Source of the DNA: Microbacterium sp. 1S1
GTDB lineage: Bacteria > Actinomycetota > Actinomycetes > Actinomycetales > Microbacteriaceae
Length of the DNA stretch: 64,000 nt
Assembly (NCBI RefSeq): GCF_008271365.1
Contig: NZ_CP043430.1
Location: 2,294,001 to 2,358,000, forward strand
Direction of reading: 5' to 3'
Position numbers and translations under genes: made by a program. The notes beneath the pieces are model-generated. The model ran no database searches. It saw only the letters and a program-made list of their open reading frames with translations, and was not told the DNA's origin. Of the stretch, positions 17,596-25,573 are shown piece by piece; within the stretch, counting starts at the first letter, position 1, and every line of letters starts with the position of its first letter.

Positions 17596-17927
17596 ACGTC
17601 GCGATCGACTGGCTCGCGTTCCTGCAGGTGTTCGCCGCCGCCCTCATCGGTGCGGCCGCCATCGTGACCTTCTACGCCCTCGGCCTCCGGCTGCTGGTGC
17701 GCAGCGGGCGCGCGCCCGTCGTGAGCCCGGCCGAGTTCACTGACGCGATCACCGTGATCTCCGAGAAGGAACTCAAGCGAGCAGCCAAGCAGGCCGCCAA
17801 GGCGGCCAAGAAGAGTCCGCTCACCGAGGGGCAGAAGACGCTTGCCCTGCTGGGTGCCTACGCGTGCTTCGTGCTCTGCGGCGCCGCGGTCATCGCCGGC
17901 ATCCTCCTCATCGTCCTCGGGCACTGA
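17592..17927 (+). CDS. Small membrane protein coupled to pit, unknown function
   Basis: 111 residues: a membrane helix (about 10-34), a cytosolic loop with the basic helix ELKRAAKQAAKAAKKSPLTE, and a second membrane helix (about 83-108). The ATG overlaps the pit stop (ATGA). The Ala/Lys-rich loop resembles the Ala/Lys tail of the PiT protein in composition, which may reflect interaction or shared composition bias. I know small partner proteins next to actinobacterial pit genes but cannot assign a function. It could be an accessory subunit of the phosphate carrier. Confidence 0.8.
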   Translation: MNVAIDWLAFLQVFAAALIGAAAIVTFYALGLRLLVRSGRAPVVSPAEFTDAITVISEKELKRAAKQAAKAAKKSPLTEGQKTLALLGAYACFVLCGAAVIAGILLIVLGH

Positions 17928-17967
17928 CCCGGCCGGCGTGCCAGGTCAGGGCGTCGGCGACCGCCCC

Positions 17968-17979
17968 TAGGCTGATGGC
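17968..17979 (+). promoter_or_regulatory. Leaderless-type promoter of the phosphodiesterase
   Basis: TAGGCT (17968-17973) and 6 nt (GATGGC) precede ATG 17980. Confidence 0.6.
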
Positions 17980-18909
17980 ATGTCCGCAGCCAACGGAACC
18001 CCTCCGGCGTTCGGCCGGTACGCGCCGGCCTCCCATGTCCTAATCCACGTCAGCGACCCACACTTCCTCGCCGGGGGAGCCGCACTGGCAGGACGATACG
18101 ACGTCGAGCGCACGTTCGGGCGGACGCTGGAGGCGGTCCGCGCCGTGCATCCCGCTCCCGCCGCCATCGTGATCACCGGGGATCTCACGGACCTCGGTGA
18201 GCCGGACGCCTACCGCCGGCTACGGGCCGCGATCGAGCCGGTCGCCGCCGACCTCGGCGCTCCCGTGGTCTGGGTCGCGGGCAACCACGACGAACGCCCG
18301 GCGCTGCGCGAGGTGCTCCTCGACGGCGAGCCGACCGAAGAGCCGGTCACCGGGGTCTGGGATCTCGACGGTTTGCGCCTGGTGGCTCTCGATACCAGCG
18401 TGCCCGGCTGGCATCACGGCGACCTCGACTCGGCCCAGCTCGCCTGGCTCGCCGAGGTCCTCGCCGAGCCGGCACCCCACGGAACGCTCCTGGCGATGCA
18501 CCACCCGCCGTTGCCCAGCCACCTGCCGCTGTTCGACATCCTCGAACTCCGCCACCAGGACGAACTCGCCGCCGTCATCCGCGGTACCGACGTCCGCGGC
18601 ATCCTCGCCGGCCACCTGCACTACTCGTCGCATGGGCTCTTCGCCGGTGTCCCGGTGAGCGTGGCCTCCGCCACGTGCTACACGATGAACGTCGCCCGCC
18701 CCGCTCCGGAGGTGAACGGCATGGACGCCGCTCAGGCCTTCCAGCTCGTCCACGTGCGGCCCGAGACCATCACGCACACCGTCGTCCCCGTGACCGACGC
18801 GCCGACCGGTGACTACTTCTCCGAGGAGTGGATCGCGCGCATGGCGGCACTGACGCCGGAAGGGCGGCTGGAGGCGTTCTCCCGCAAATCCCCGCGGGGA
18901 CCGGCGTAG
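17980..18909 (+). CDS. Calcineurin-like metallophosphodiesterase (CpdA/Rv0805 type)
   Basis: Binuclear metal phosphodiesterase, 309 residues. All metal-binding blocks are visible in order: HVSDPHF (about 24-30), ITGDLTDLGEPDAYR (about 67), VAGNHDERP (about 98), MHHPPLP (about 168) and ILAGHLHYSSHG (about 208). This set matches class III cyclic nucleotide phosphodiesterases such as CpdA and mycobacterial Rv0805, so hydrolysis of cAMP or of other phosphodiesters is likely but not proven. No signal peptide. The TAG stop coincides with the -10 element proposed for aspA, so the two genes are tightly packed. Confidence 0.88.
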   Translation: MSAANGTPPAFGRYAPASHVLIHVSDPHFLAGGAALAGRYDVERTFGRTLEAVRAVHPAPAAIVITGDLTDLGEPDAYRRLRAAIEPVAADLGAPVVWVAGNHDERPALREVLLDGEPTEEPVTGVWDLDGLRLVALDTSVPGWHHGDLDSAQLAWLAEVLAEPAPHGTLLAMHHPPLPSHLPLFDILELRHQDELAAVIRGTDVRGILAGHLHYSSHGLFAGVPVSVASATCYTMNVARPAPEVNGMDAAQAFQLVHVRPETITHTVVPVTDAPTGDYFSEEWIARMAALTPEGRLEAFSRKSPRGPA

Positions 18910-18927
18910 ACTGGGGGCCATCCCCCA
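18907..18927 (+). promoter_or_regulatory. aspA promoter with hairpin at the transcript start
   Basis: TAGACT (18907-18912) overlaps the stop codon of the upstream gene. Immediately after it TGGGGG-CCAT-CCCCCA (18912-18927) can form a hairpin at the very 5' end of a leader of about 42 nt. It may stabilise the mRNA. The ribosome-binding region is GAGGATGTGAC before ATG 18962. Confidence 0.45.
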
Positions 18928-18961
18928 CCTTTCCGTTCGCCACGACCCACGAGGATGTGAC

Positions 18962-20422
18962 ATGGCTTCTGCCGCGCCCGCCAACACCCGTACCGAGACC
19001 GATTCGCTGGGGAGCATGGAGATCCCTGCCGACGCGTACTGGGGGATCCACACCGCCCGCGCCGACGCGAACTTCCCGATCACGAAGCGCCCCATCTCGG
19101 TGTACCCCGATCTGGTGATCGCGCTGGCCATGGTGAAGCAGGCCAGCGCGAGGGCCAACAAGGAGATCGGTGTCCTCGACGCCGAGCGGGCCGACCTCAT
19201 CGATCGCGCGGCGCAGCGCGTCATCGACGGGGAGTTCCACGACCAGTTCACCGTCGGCGTGATCCAGGGTGGTGCCGGCACCTCGACGAACATGAACGCC
19301 AACGAGGTCATCACCAACATCGCGCTCGAGATGGCCGGACGCGAGAAGGGCGACTACGCCTTCCTTTCGCCGATCGACCACACCAACCGCAGCCAGTCGA
19401 CCAACGATGTCTATCCGACGGCCGTCAAGATCGGGCTCTCGCTGACCCTTCGTTCGCTTCTCGACGAGCTGGACGCGCTGCGCGTCGCCTTCCTCGGCAA
19501 GGCGGGGGAGTTCCACGACATCCTCAAGGTCGGCCGTACGCAGCTGCAGGACGCCGTGCCCATGACGCTGGGACAGGAGTTCCACGGCTTCGCGACGACG
19601 CTGGGGGAGGACCACAGCCGTCTCACCGAGAACGCGTCGCTCATGTTCGAGATCAACATGGGAGCCACCGCGATCGGTACCGGCATCACGACGCATGTCG
19701 ACTACGCGCCTGCCGTGCTGAAGCACCTCCGCGAGATCACCGGCCTCGACCTGGAGACGGCCACGGACCTCGTCGAGTCCACGAGCGACACGGGCGCGTT
19801 CATGTCGTTCTCGTCCTCCCTCAAGCGCAACGCCATCAAGCTCTCGAAGATCTGCAACGACCTGCGGCTGCTCTCCTCGGGTCCCCAGGCGGGTCTCGGT
19901 GAGATCAACCTCCCGGCCCGGCAGGCGGGCTCCAGCATCATGCCGGGCAAGGTCAACCCGGTGATTCCGGAAGTGGTCAACCAGGTGGCGTTCGCCGTCG
20001 TCGGCGCCGACACGACCGTGACCATGGCCGTCGAGGGCGGTCAGCTCCAGCTCAACGCCTTCGAGCCCGTCATCGCGCACTCGATCTTCCAGTCCATCAC
20101 CTGGATGCGTCAGGCCATGTGGACGCTGCGCGTGAACTGCGTCGAGGGCATCACCGCCAACCGCGACCGCCTGGGCGCGATGGTCGGTGCCTCTGTCGGC
20201 GTCATCACGGCGCTCACGCCCTTCATCGGCTACGCGGCGGCCGCGGCCCTCGCCAAGACGGCCCTGCTGACCAACCGCAACGTCGCCGACCTCGTCGTCG
20301 AGGCCGGGCTCATGTCTCGCGACGAGGTCACGAAGCAGCTGTCGCCGGCGCGCCTGTCCGGCCTGGAGGCGGTCACGGCCGCCATTCCGATCGTCACGCC
20401 GGACGACCTGATCCAGATCTGA
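18962..20422 (+). CDS. aspA: Aspartate ammonia-lyase
   Basis: Interconverts L-aspartate and fumarate plus ammonia. Belongs to the aspartase/fumarase superfamily: GAGTSTNMNANEV, HTNRSQSTNDVYPTA, and the catalytic loop GSSIMPGKVNPVIPEVVNQ read as GSSIMPGKVNP and VIPEVVNQ. The VIPE after the loop favours aspartase over class II fumarase, which usually has TQCE. The length of 486 residues is slightly longer than E. coli AspA (478), mainly at the N-terminus. A strong bidirectional hairpin (20439-20474) separates it from the convergent FAH gene. Fumarate produced here could feed the C4-dicarboxylate metabolism suggested elsewhere in the window. Confidence 0.9.
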   Translation: MASAAPANTRTETDSLGSMEIPADAYWGIHTARADANFPITKRPISVYPDLVIALAMVKQASARANKEIGVLDAERADLIDRAAQRVIDGEFHDQFTVGVIQGGAGTSTNMNANEVITNIALEMAGREKGDYAFLSPIDHTNRSQSTNDVYPTAVKIGLSLTLRSLLDELDALRVAFLGKAGEFHDILKVGRTQLQDAVPMTLGQEFHGFATTLGEDHSRLTENASLMFEINMGATAIGTGITTHVDYAPAVLKHLREITGLDLETATDLVESTSDTGAFMSFSSSLKRNAIKLSKICNDLRLLSSGPQAGLGEINLPARQAGSSIMPGKVNPVIPEVVNQVAFAVVGADTTVTMAVEGGQLQLNAFEPVIAHSIFQSITWMRQAMWTLRVNCVEGITANRDRLGAMVGASVGVITALTPFIGYAAAAALAKTALLTNRNVADLVVEAGLMSRDEVTKQLSPARLSGLEAVTAAIPIVTPDDLIQI

Positions 20423-20438
20423 GCGTCGACCGCAGAAG

Positions 20439-20474
20439 CGAAGGGGACGGGAGCCGGAGCTCCCGTCCCCTTCG
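20439..20474. terminator. Bidirectional terminator, aspA / FAH hydrolase
   Basis: CGAAGGGGACGGGAGC (20439-20454), loop CGGA, and its exact complement (20459-20474): a perfect 16-bp stem between convergent genes. Confidence 0.9.
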
Positions 20475-20485
20475 CGTGTCCGACG

Positions 20486-21355
20486 TCAGTCGAGGATGCG
20501 GCAGTGTGTGGTGAGCTCGCCGATCCCATCGATGCCGACCGTCACGGTCGAACGGTCGCGCAGGAAGATCTGCGGGTCGCGGGAGTAGCCGGCGCCGCCG
20601 GGACTCCCGGTCGAGATGAGCGTGCCGGGGAGCAGCGTGAGCGACTGCGAGAGGTGGGCGATGAGCTTCGCGACCGAGCGCACCATCTGGTCGGTGCTGG
20701 CGTCCTGCACCGTGTGTCCGTCGACGACGGTCCAGATGTGGAGGTCCTGCGGGTCGGCGATCTCGTCGGCGGTCACCGCGAACGGTCCGGTGGGCGTGAA
20801 ACCGTCGAACGACTTGCACCGAGACCACTGCGCCTCGGAGAACTGGATGTTGCGGGCGGTGATGTCGTTGACGACCGTGTAGCCCCAGACATGGGACAGG
20901 GCTTCCGCCTCCGGCACGTCCTTGGCCGGCGTGCCGATGAGCACGCCCAGCTCCGCCTCGTAGTCGACCGCCTCACTGAGGGTCCGTGGCCAGGAGGTCG
21001 TCTGCTCGTGTCCCGTGAGGGAGTTCGGCCACAGGGTGAACACGGTCGGAGCGGCGTCGGTCTTGAGGCCGAGCTCGCTGGAATGCGCGGCGTAGTTCAA
21101 GCCGACGGCGAGCACAGCGGGCGGCGCGATCACCGCGGACGCGAATGCCCAGCCGGTCAGGGGGTGGCGCGGTGCCGTGCCGTCGCGCAGGGCGGCGCGG
21201 AGCTCGTCCAGTCCGGAGTCTCCTCGCTCGATCAGCTGCTGCAGCGTGGCAGGCGCGTCGGACAGGAGGTCGGAGACGAGGATGGCGTCCGAGTCCTCCA
21301 CCACGGCGAGAGCCGCACGGGAGGAGTCTGGACGGCGCAGGTGAGCGAACCGCAT
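20486..21355 (-). CDS. Fumarylacetoacetate hydrolase family protein
   Basis: 289 residues of the FAH/2-keto-4-pentenoate hydratase fold. Motifs are YEAELGVLIGTPA (metal-binding Glu residues), GYTVVNDITARNIQ, KSFDGFTPTGPF and GTLISTGSPGGAG. The family hydrolyses or decarboxylates acylpyruvate-type substrates with Mg2+ or Mn2+; the exact substrate cannot be read from sequence. No catabolic operon is adjacent, and the gene stands alone between a terminator and a divergent protease gene. ATG 21355 follows TAGCGT by 6 nt, supporting this start. Confidence 0.88.
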   Translation of the reverse strand: MRFAHLRRPDSSRAALAVVEDSDAILVSDLLSDAPATLQQLIERGDSGLDELRAALRDGTAPRHPLTGWAFASAVIAPPAVLAVGLNYAAHSSELGLKTDAAPTVFTLWPNSLTGHEQTTSWPRTLSEAVDYEAELGVLIGTPAKDVPEAEALSHVWGYTVVNDITARNIQFSEAQWSRCKSFDGFTPTGPFAVTADEIADPQDLHIWTVVDGHTVQDASTDQMVRSVAKLIAHLSQSLTLLPGTLISTGSPGGAGYSRDPQIFLRDRSTVTVGIDGIGELTTHCRILD

Positions 21356-21367
21356 GGTTCTACGCTA
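21356..21367 (-). promoter_or_regulatory. Leaderless-type promoter of the FAH hydrolase
   Basis: Minus strand TAGCGT (21367-21362), AGAACC, then ATG 21355. Confidence 0.6.
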
Positions 21368-21432
21368 CCGGGTGCGTGCGGCCGGACGGGTGGAGGATGC
21401 CCCCAGAGCCCGGCACGGATGCTTGTGCCCCA

Positions 21433-21444
21433 TAAGCTTTGAGC
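21433..21444 (+). promoter_or_regulatory. Leaderless-type promoter of the PrsW gene
   Basis: TAAGCT (21433-21438), TTGAGC, then ATG 21445. This favours ATG 21445 over the in-frame TTG two codons earlier. Confidence 0.6.
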
Positions 21445-22746
21445 ATGACCTTCGGAGGACCGTCCGACCCCCAGCAGCCCGCTCGGTACACGCCGCCGCC
21501 GACGACGCCGCCGCAACCGACCGCGTACTCCGCCGCGCAGTACGCCCAGTCGCCGTATCTGCCGTCGTCGTACGGGCAGCAGCCGGGCTATGCCTCGGCG
21601 CTCGCGCAGCCCACGCCCTACACGCCACCGGCGCCGGTCGCACCGTCACCCGCGGAGTCGCTGCCGGCGCTCCCGGTGCCGAACAAGAAGGGCCGCACCA
21701 TCTCGCTGTGGCTGTTCGGCTTCCTCGGCTTCCTGCTGCTCGCCCTGATCGGCTACTTCGGCTGGGCGCTCGGCCCGACGGCGTCCGTGATCGGTCTCGT
21801 GCTGGCGCTGATCCCGCTCACCATCGTCTTCCTCGGCGTGCGCATGATCGACCGCTGGGAGCCGGAGCCCAAGCGCCTCGTCGCGTTCGCGATCGCCTGG
21901 GGCGCGGTCGCCGCCGTCGGCCTCACCCTCCTCGTCGACATCGGGCTCACGATGCTGCTCGGTATCCGCTCCGAGGAGTTCTCGGCGGTGATCCAAGCGC
22001 CGATCGTCGAGGAGTTCTGGAAGGGCCTCGGCGTCTTCCTCATCTTCCTCCTCGCACGACGGTCATTCGACGGGCCGATCGACGGGGTCGTCTACGGCGC
22101 CCTCGTCGGGGCGGGCTTCGCGTTCACGGAGAACATCCAGTACTTCGCGATCAGCCTGATCGAGGGCGGCGGCGAGCAGCTCGGCGTCACGTTCATCGTG
22201 CGGGCCGTGCTGTCCCCGTTCGCGCATGCGATGTTCACCTCGCTCACCGGGTTCGCGATCGGTCTCGTGGCTCGGCGACACTCGTCTGCGGGAGCAGCGC
22301 TCGGCGCCGGGCTCCTCGGCATGCTCGGGGCGATCTTCCTGCACGGGCTCTGGAACGGGTCCGCCACCTTCGCCGACTTCTTCGGCCTCTACTTCACGCT
22401 GCAGGTGCCGCTGTTCATCGGGTTCATCCTGGGGATCATCGCGTTGCGGCGGGAGGAGGCCCGGCTCACCCGGGCACGCCTGGCCGAGTACGCGGCGGCC
22501 GGGTGGTTCACGCCGGAAGAGGTCACCATGCTCGCCACCCCGGCCGGACGCAAGGTCGGTCTCGCGTGGGCGGCACAGCTCCGGGGTGACCGTCGACCGC
22601 TGATGCGCGAGTTCATCAAGGACGCGACGGCCTTGGCAGCGGTGCGCCAGCGTGCGATCACCGGTCGCGACCCGCTGGCCGCCGAGGACGAGCGTGCCCT
22701 GCTGGTCCGCACCAGGGCGGCGCGAGCTGCGCTGCTGGCCTACTGA
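21445..22746 (+). CDS. PrsW-family intramembrane metalloprotease
   Basis: 433 residues. A Pro/Gln/Tyr-rich cytosolic N-terminus (1-75) is followed by about eight membrane helices (to about 335) and a charged C-terminal tail. PrsW signatures are visible: IVEEFWKGLGVF (the EExxK motif, about 187), FAFTENIQYF (about 222) and SPFAHAMFTSLTG (metal-binding His, about 255). A later HGLWNGS is also typical. In Bacillus, PrsW performs site-1 cleavage of an anti-sigma factor; here no sigma/anti-sigma pair is adjacent, so the substrate is unknown. A 13-bp-stem hairpin follows the gene. Confidence 0.88.
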   Translation: MTFGGPSDPQQPARYTPPPTTPPQPTAYSAAQYAQSPYLPSSYGQQPGYASALAQPTPYTPPAPVAPSPAESLPALPVPNKKGRTISLWLFGFLGFLLLALIGYFGWALGPTASVIGLVLALIPLTIVFLGVRMIDRWEPEPKRLVAFAIAWGAVAAVGLTLLVDIGLTMLLGIRSEEFSAVIQAPIVEEFWKGLGVFLIFLLARRSFDGPIDGVVYGALVGAGFAFTENIQYFAISLIEGGGEQLGVTFIVRAVLSPFAHAMFTSLTGFAIGLVARRHSSAGAALGAGLLGMLGAIFLHGLWNGSATFADFFGLYFTLQVPLFIGFILGIIALRREEARLTRARLAEYAAAGWFTPEEVTMLATPAGRKVGLAWAAQLRGDRRPLMREFIKDATALAAVRQRAITGRDPLAAEDERALLVRTRAARAALLAY

Positions 22747-22763
22747 GCGAAAGACCCGGACAG

Positions 22764-22814
22764 ACTCAGCGCCCGGTGCTGCGGCGATGCCTGCATGTCT
22801 CCCGGGCGCTGAGT
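22764..22814. terminator. Hairpin after the PrsW gene
   Basis: ACTCAGCGCCCGG (22764-22776) and its exact complement (22802-22814) with a 25-nt loop. The rest of the gap to 22958 shows no gene. Confidence 0.6.
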
Positions 22815-22958
22815 TGATCTGCCACCAGGGTGCACCCGGCCACGGGGACATGTCAAGAGAGACGGAGACTTCCCAGCGGCGGCGTCCCGGCGAGGTGTTC
22901 GCTGTGAGCAGGTGCGGTCGCGTTGACCGCGCGCGCGGAGCTCCGGTTGGATGGAAGC

Positions 22959-23327
22959 ATGACTGATCGCACAAAGCCCGAGTTCGACGCCCCGACCGGC
23001 CCTGCCCCCGCAGAGCTGGTCATCCGCGACATCATCGAGGGTGACGGTGCCGAGGCCAAGCCCGGCGACACCGTGACCGTCCACTACGCCGGTGTGGAGT
23101 TCGAGTCCGGCGAGGAGTTCGACTCGTCGTGGGGCCGCGGCGAGACCATCCAGTTTCCTCTCCGCGGCCTGATCCAGGGGTGGCAGGACGGCATCCCCGG
23201 TATGAAGGTCGGCGGTCGTCGTGAGCTGATCATCCCGCCGCACTTCGCCTACGGGCCCGTCGGGGGAGGGCACTTCCTCTCCGGCAAGACGCTGATCTTC
23301 ATCATCGATCTCGTCGCCGTCGGCTGA
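22959..23327 (+). CDS. FKBP-type peptidyl-prolyl cis-trans isomerase
   Basis: Single-domain FKBP, 122 residues, no signal peptide, so a cytosolic folding catalyst. Family features: GDTVTVHYAGVEFESGEEFDSSW, seen as VTVHYAGV and GEEFDSSW, then FPLRGLIQGWQDGIPGMKVGGRRELIIP seen as VIxGW-type LIQGWQDGI and GMKVGGRRELIIPP, and FAYGP near the end. The core aromatic pocket residues appear intact. ATG 22959 follows GGATGGAAGC; an upstream in-frame start at 22923 would add 12 residues. A hairpin with a T-containing tail lies just downstream. Confidence 0.93.
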   Translation: MTDRTKPEFDAPTGPAPAELVIRDIIEGDGAEAKPGDTVTVHYAGVEFESGEEFDSSWGRGETIQFPLRGLIQGWQDGIPGMKVGGRRELIIPPHFAYGPVGGGHFLSGKTLIFIIDLVAVG

Positions 23328-23336
23328 CATCGTTGT

Positions 23337-23379
23337 GAGGAAGCGCCCTTCGCCCCCCGTGGCGAGGGGCGCTTTCCTC
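23337..23379 (+). terminator. Terminator after the FKBP gene
   Basis: GAGGAAGCGCCC (23337-23348) pairs with GGGCGCTTTCCTC (23367-23379, one bulged T). An inner TCGCC/GGCGA stem tightens the loop. Confidence 0.75.
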
Positions 23380-23409
23380 TTGCGGCGACATTCCTCCGTC
23401 ATCGCGGGA

Positions 23410-23429
23410 ATACATGCGAATGAATGTAT
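23410..23429. promoter_or_regulatory. Candidate operator upstream of yceI
   Basis: ATACAT (23410-23415), 8 nt, ATGTAT (23424-23429): an AT-rich inverted repeat in a GC-rich gap. It resembles MarR-type operators. On the opposite strand it contains ACATTCA, also found in the monooxygenase promoter at 32667. Confidence 0.5.
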
Positions 23430-23508
23430 GTTGTGGGAAGGGTGCCGCGGACGATCGCGGTCCCATCCCTCCGCCGCCGCCGCGGCCGACGTCTCCTGAG
23501 GAGCAACC

Positions 23509-24063
23509 ATGAGCACCATCGACATCCCCGGTTACCGCCCCGGCACCTGGGTCCTCGACCCCGCCCACAGCGAGGTGACCTTCAGCGTCCGCCACATGAT
23601 GATCTCCAAGGTGCGCGGCACCTTCGGAGTGAAGAGCGCCACGCTCGTCGCTCCCGAGAACCCCCTCGAGGCCAAGGTCGAGGCCTCGGTCGACGTGACC
23701 TCGGTCGACACCAAGGACGAGGGCCGCGACCAGCACCTCCGCTCTGCCGACTTCTTCGACACCGAGAACTTCCCGACCATGGAGTTCGTCTCCACCGGCG
23801 CCCGCGTCGAAGGCGGCGACTTCCTCGTGGACGGCGACCTCACCATCCGCGGCATCACGAAACCGGTGACCTTCGAGCTCGACTTCGGCGGCTTCGGCAG
23901 CGACCCGTGGGGCAACTACAAGGCCGGCGCCTCCGCCAAGACCGTCATCAACCGCGAGGACTTCGGCCTCACCTGGAACGCCGCGCTGGAGACCGGCGGC
24001 GTGCTCGTGGGCAAGGACGTCACGATCACGCTCGACCTCCAGGGCTCGCTGCAGCAGGACTGA
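23509..24063 (+). CDS. YceI family protein
   Basis: Lipocalin-like beta-barrel protein, 184 residues, that in characterised members binds isoprenoid-type lipids. Visible signatures are WVLDPAHSEVTFSVRHMMISKVRGTF read as LDPAHSEVTFSVRH and SKVRGTF, then DQHLRSADFFDTENFP and LTIRGITKPVTFEL. No signal peptide, so cytosolic, as is usual for actinobacterial copies. The ribosome-binding site GAGGAGC precedes ATG 23509. An AT-rich inverted repeat lies 80 bp upstream, suggesting control by a MarR-like repressor encoded elsewhere. A bidirectional hairpin separates it from the convergent exporter. Confidence 0.92.
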   Translation: MSTIDIPGYRPGTWVLDPAHSEVTFSVRHMMISKVRGTFGVKSATLVAPENPLEAKVEASVDVTSVDTKDEGRDQHLRSADFFDTENFPTMEFVSTGARVEGGDFLVDGDLTIRGITKPVTFELDFGGFGSDPWGNYKAGASAKTVINREDFGLTWNAALETGGVLVGKDVTITLDLQGSLQQD

Positions 24064-24078
24064 CGCGCAGACTCTCTC

Positions 24079-24108
24079 GAACCCCGGGCCCGTCAGGGCT
24101 CGGGGTTC
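24079..24108. terminator. Bidirectional terminator, yceI / MFS exporter
   Basis: GAACCCCGGGCCC (24079-24091), loop GTCA, GGGCTCGGGGTTC (24096-24108), one G-T pair. The right arm lies within the last codons of the minus-strand gene. Confidence 0.75.
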
Positions 24109-25388
24109 TCTGCGTCGTAGTCGTGGAATCGCGGATGGCGCCGCGCCAGGAGTGCGACGAGGGCGATCACGAGAACACCGCCGAGCAGCGGCGGGAACCA
24201 CAGCGACGTCAGTGTCGCGAGCGTCCCCGCGTAGAGAGCGCCGACGCGTGGACCTCCGGCCACCACCACGACGAAGAGGCCCTGGAGCCGTCCGCGCATT
24301 GCGTCGGGCACGGCCGCCTGCATCATGGTGTTGCGGTAGATCGAGCTGACGTTGTCCGAGGCGCCGGAGAGAGCCAGTGCCACGCAGGCCGCGACGATCA
24401 GGCTGACGTGCGGCCGGTCCTCACCGGCGGGATCCGGCGAGAGTGCGCCGACGAGGAGGACGAGGCCGAACAGGAGGATGGACGCGCCGTACGCCTCGAC
24501 CGCGCGCGCGATGCCGCGACCGTGCCACCGGTATTGCACGACACGACCGGAGAGCAGGCTCGACGCGAACGTGCCGACGGCGACGGCGGCCGTGAGGATG
24601 CCGGTGGTCAATGCGCCGCCGCCGAGGATGACCGTGCCGAGGGCGGGGAAGAGCACCAGCGGCTGCCCGAACGTCATCGCGATGATGTCGATGATGTACT
24701 GCATCCGGATGTTGCCCGCCCGACGGAGGAAGCGCCAGCCATCGACGAGCGACGCGAGGCCCGGGCGCACGATCTCGCCCTCGGGGCGCAGGGCGGGAAG
24801 CGTCCACAAGCCGAGGAACATCGACAGCATGAGCACGACGTCGATGGTGTACGTCCACCCGTAGCCCGTGAGCGCCACCAGGAGCCCGGCCAGGGCGGGG
24901 CCGGCCATCACGGTGAGTCCGAAGGCGACGCCGTTGAGGGCGGAGGCGGCGGCGAGCAGGTCGCGGGGGAGAAGCCGCGGCACGATCGCGGTCCGTGTGG
25001 CCATACCGACGGAGTTCGCGGCCGAGTTCACGATGCTCAGCGCGTACAACCACCAGATCGTCTCCGTGCCGGTCCAGGTGAGGGCGGCGAGGAGTGCGGT
25101 GGAGACGAAGGTCACGCTGGCGGCGATCAGCGCGACGCGCCGGCGGTCGAAGGCGTCCGCGAGCATGCCGCCATAGAGGCCGGCGAGGATCATCGGGAGG
25201 AGTCCGGCGACGGCGATCATGGACACCGCGAACGTGCTCCCGGTCAGCACGAAGACGTGCAGCATCACGGTCACGATCGTGAGCTGGCCGCCGATGCCGG
25301 CGAGCGTGGAACCGATCCACATGCGAGCGAAAGCCGGGCTCGCCTTCAGCGGGGTGAGGTCGATCAGGTGGCCGTGCCGGGGGCTCAC
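24093..25388 (-). CDS. Major facilitator superfamily exporter
   Basis: 431 residues with twelve predicted membrane segments and the MFS loop 2-3 motif, here [16 protein letters not shown] (about 75-90). It resembles the MFS_3/enterobactin-exporter-like group that includes drug and macrolide efflux proteins; substrate unknown. Start is GTG 25388. Its GTG overlaps the stop of a predicted 7-codon upstream ORF (25408-25385), and AGAAGAAGA in that ORF can serve as the ribosome-binding site. The promoter element TAGGCT is at 25420-25415. Isolated gene, convergent with yceI and divergent from rpsO. Confidence 0.88.
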   Translation of the reverse strand: MSPRHGHLIDLTPLKASPAFARMWIGSTLAGIGGQLTIVTVMLHVFVLTGSTFAVSMIAVAGLLPMILAGLYGGMLADAFDRRRVALIAASVTFVSTALLAALTWTGTETIWWLYALSIVNSAANSVGMATRTAIVPRLLPRDLLAAASALNGVAFGLTVMAGPALAGLLVALTGYGWTYTIDVVLMLSMFLGLWTLPALRPEGEIVRPGLASLVDGWRFLRRAGNIRMQYIIDIIAMTFGQPLVLFPALGTVILGGGALTTGILTAAVAVGTFASSLLSGRVVQYRWHGRGIARAVEAYGASILLFGLVLLVGALSPDPAGEDRPHVSLIVAACVALALSGASDNVSSIYRNTMMQAAVPDAMRGRLQGLFVVVVAGGPRVGALYAGTLATLTSLWFPPLLGGVLVIALVALLARRHPRFHDYDAENPEP

Positions 25389-25408
25389 GGGGCGATCTTC
25401 TTCTGCAC
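25385..25408 (-). CDS. Predicted leaderless 7-codon upstream ORF (MQKKIAP)
   Basis: GTG at 25408 lies exactly 6 nt after TAGGCT, the leaderless spacing seen across this window. It encodes M-Q-K-K-I-A-P and ends at a TGA that overlaps the exporter's GTG (GTGA). Translation of this peptide would deliver ribosomes to the exporter start. Stalling on the short Lys-Lys-Ile-Ala-Pro stretch could in principle regulate the exporter. This is prediction from spacing and frame only. Confidence 0.5.
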   Translation of the reverse strand: MQKKIAP

Positions 25409-25414
25409 ATCCCG

Positions 25415-25420
25415 AGCCTA
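25415..25420 (-). promoter_or_regulatory. -10 element for the upstream ORF and MFS exporter
   Basis: Minus strand TAGGCT, then CGGGAT, then GTG of the upstream ORF. The exporter start would lie about 20 nt into the transcript. Confidence 0.55.
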
Positions 25421-25476
25421 GTTGACCAGCGCCGCTCGACTGGGAGGGCGTGTGTCGCGGCGGGCGTTTCGACTGG

Positions 25477-25482
25477 TAGACT
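25477..25482 (+). promoter_or_regulatory. Candidate -10 of rpsO
   Basis: TAGACT followed by a leader of about 85 nt up to ATG 25574. The S15 mRNA leader is autoregulated in some bacteria; I see no recognised S15-binding structure here. Confidence 0.45.
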
Positions 25483-25573
25483 CGTCAGGTTGCCGTTCGA
25501 TCGGCCGCGGATAAAGAGAGCTCACGCATCAGGCGTCGGGCGCCGCGCAACAAGCAGAGAGGGGATCGAATCT

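Noticed and set aside
18962..20422. aspA as class II fumarase
   Set aside because: The residues after the SSIMPGKVNP loop are VIPE rather than TQCE, which is the aspartase pattern.
22947..22958. Leaderless-type promoter for the FKBP gene (TTGGAT-GGAAGC-ATG)
   Set aside because: Spacing fits but the second base is T instead of A, so the -10 is too weak to list as a site.
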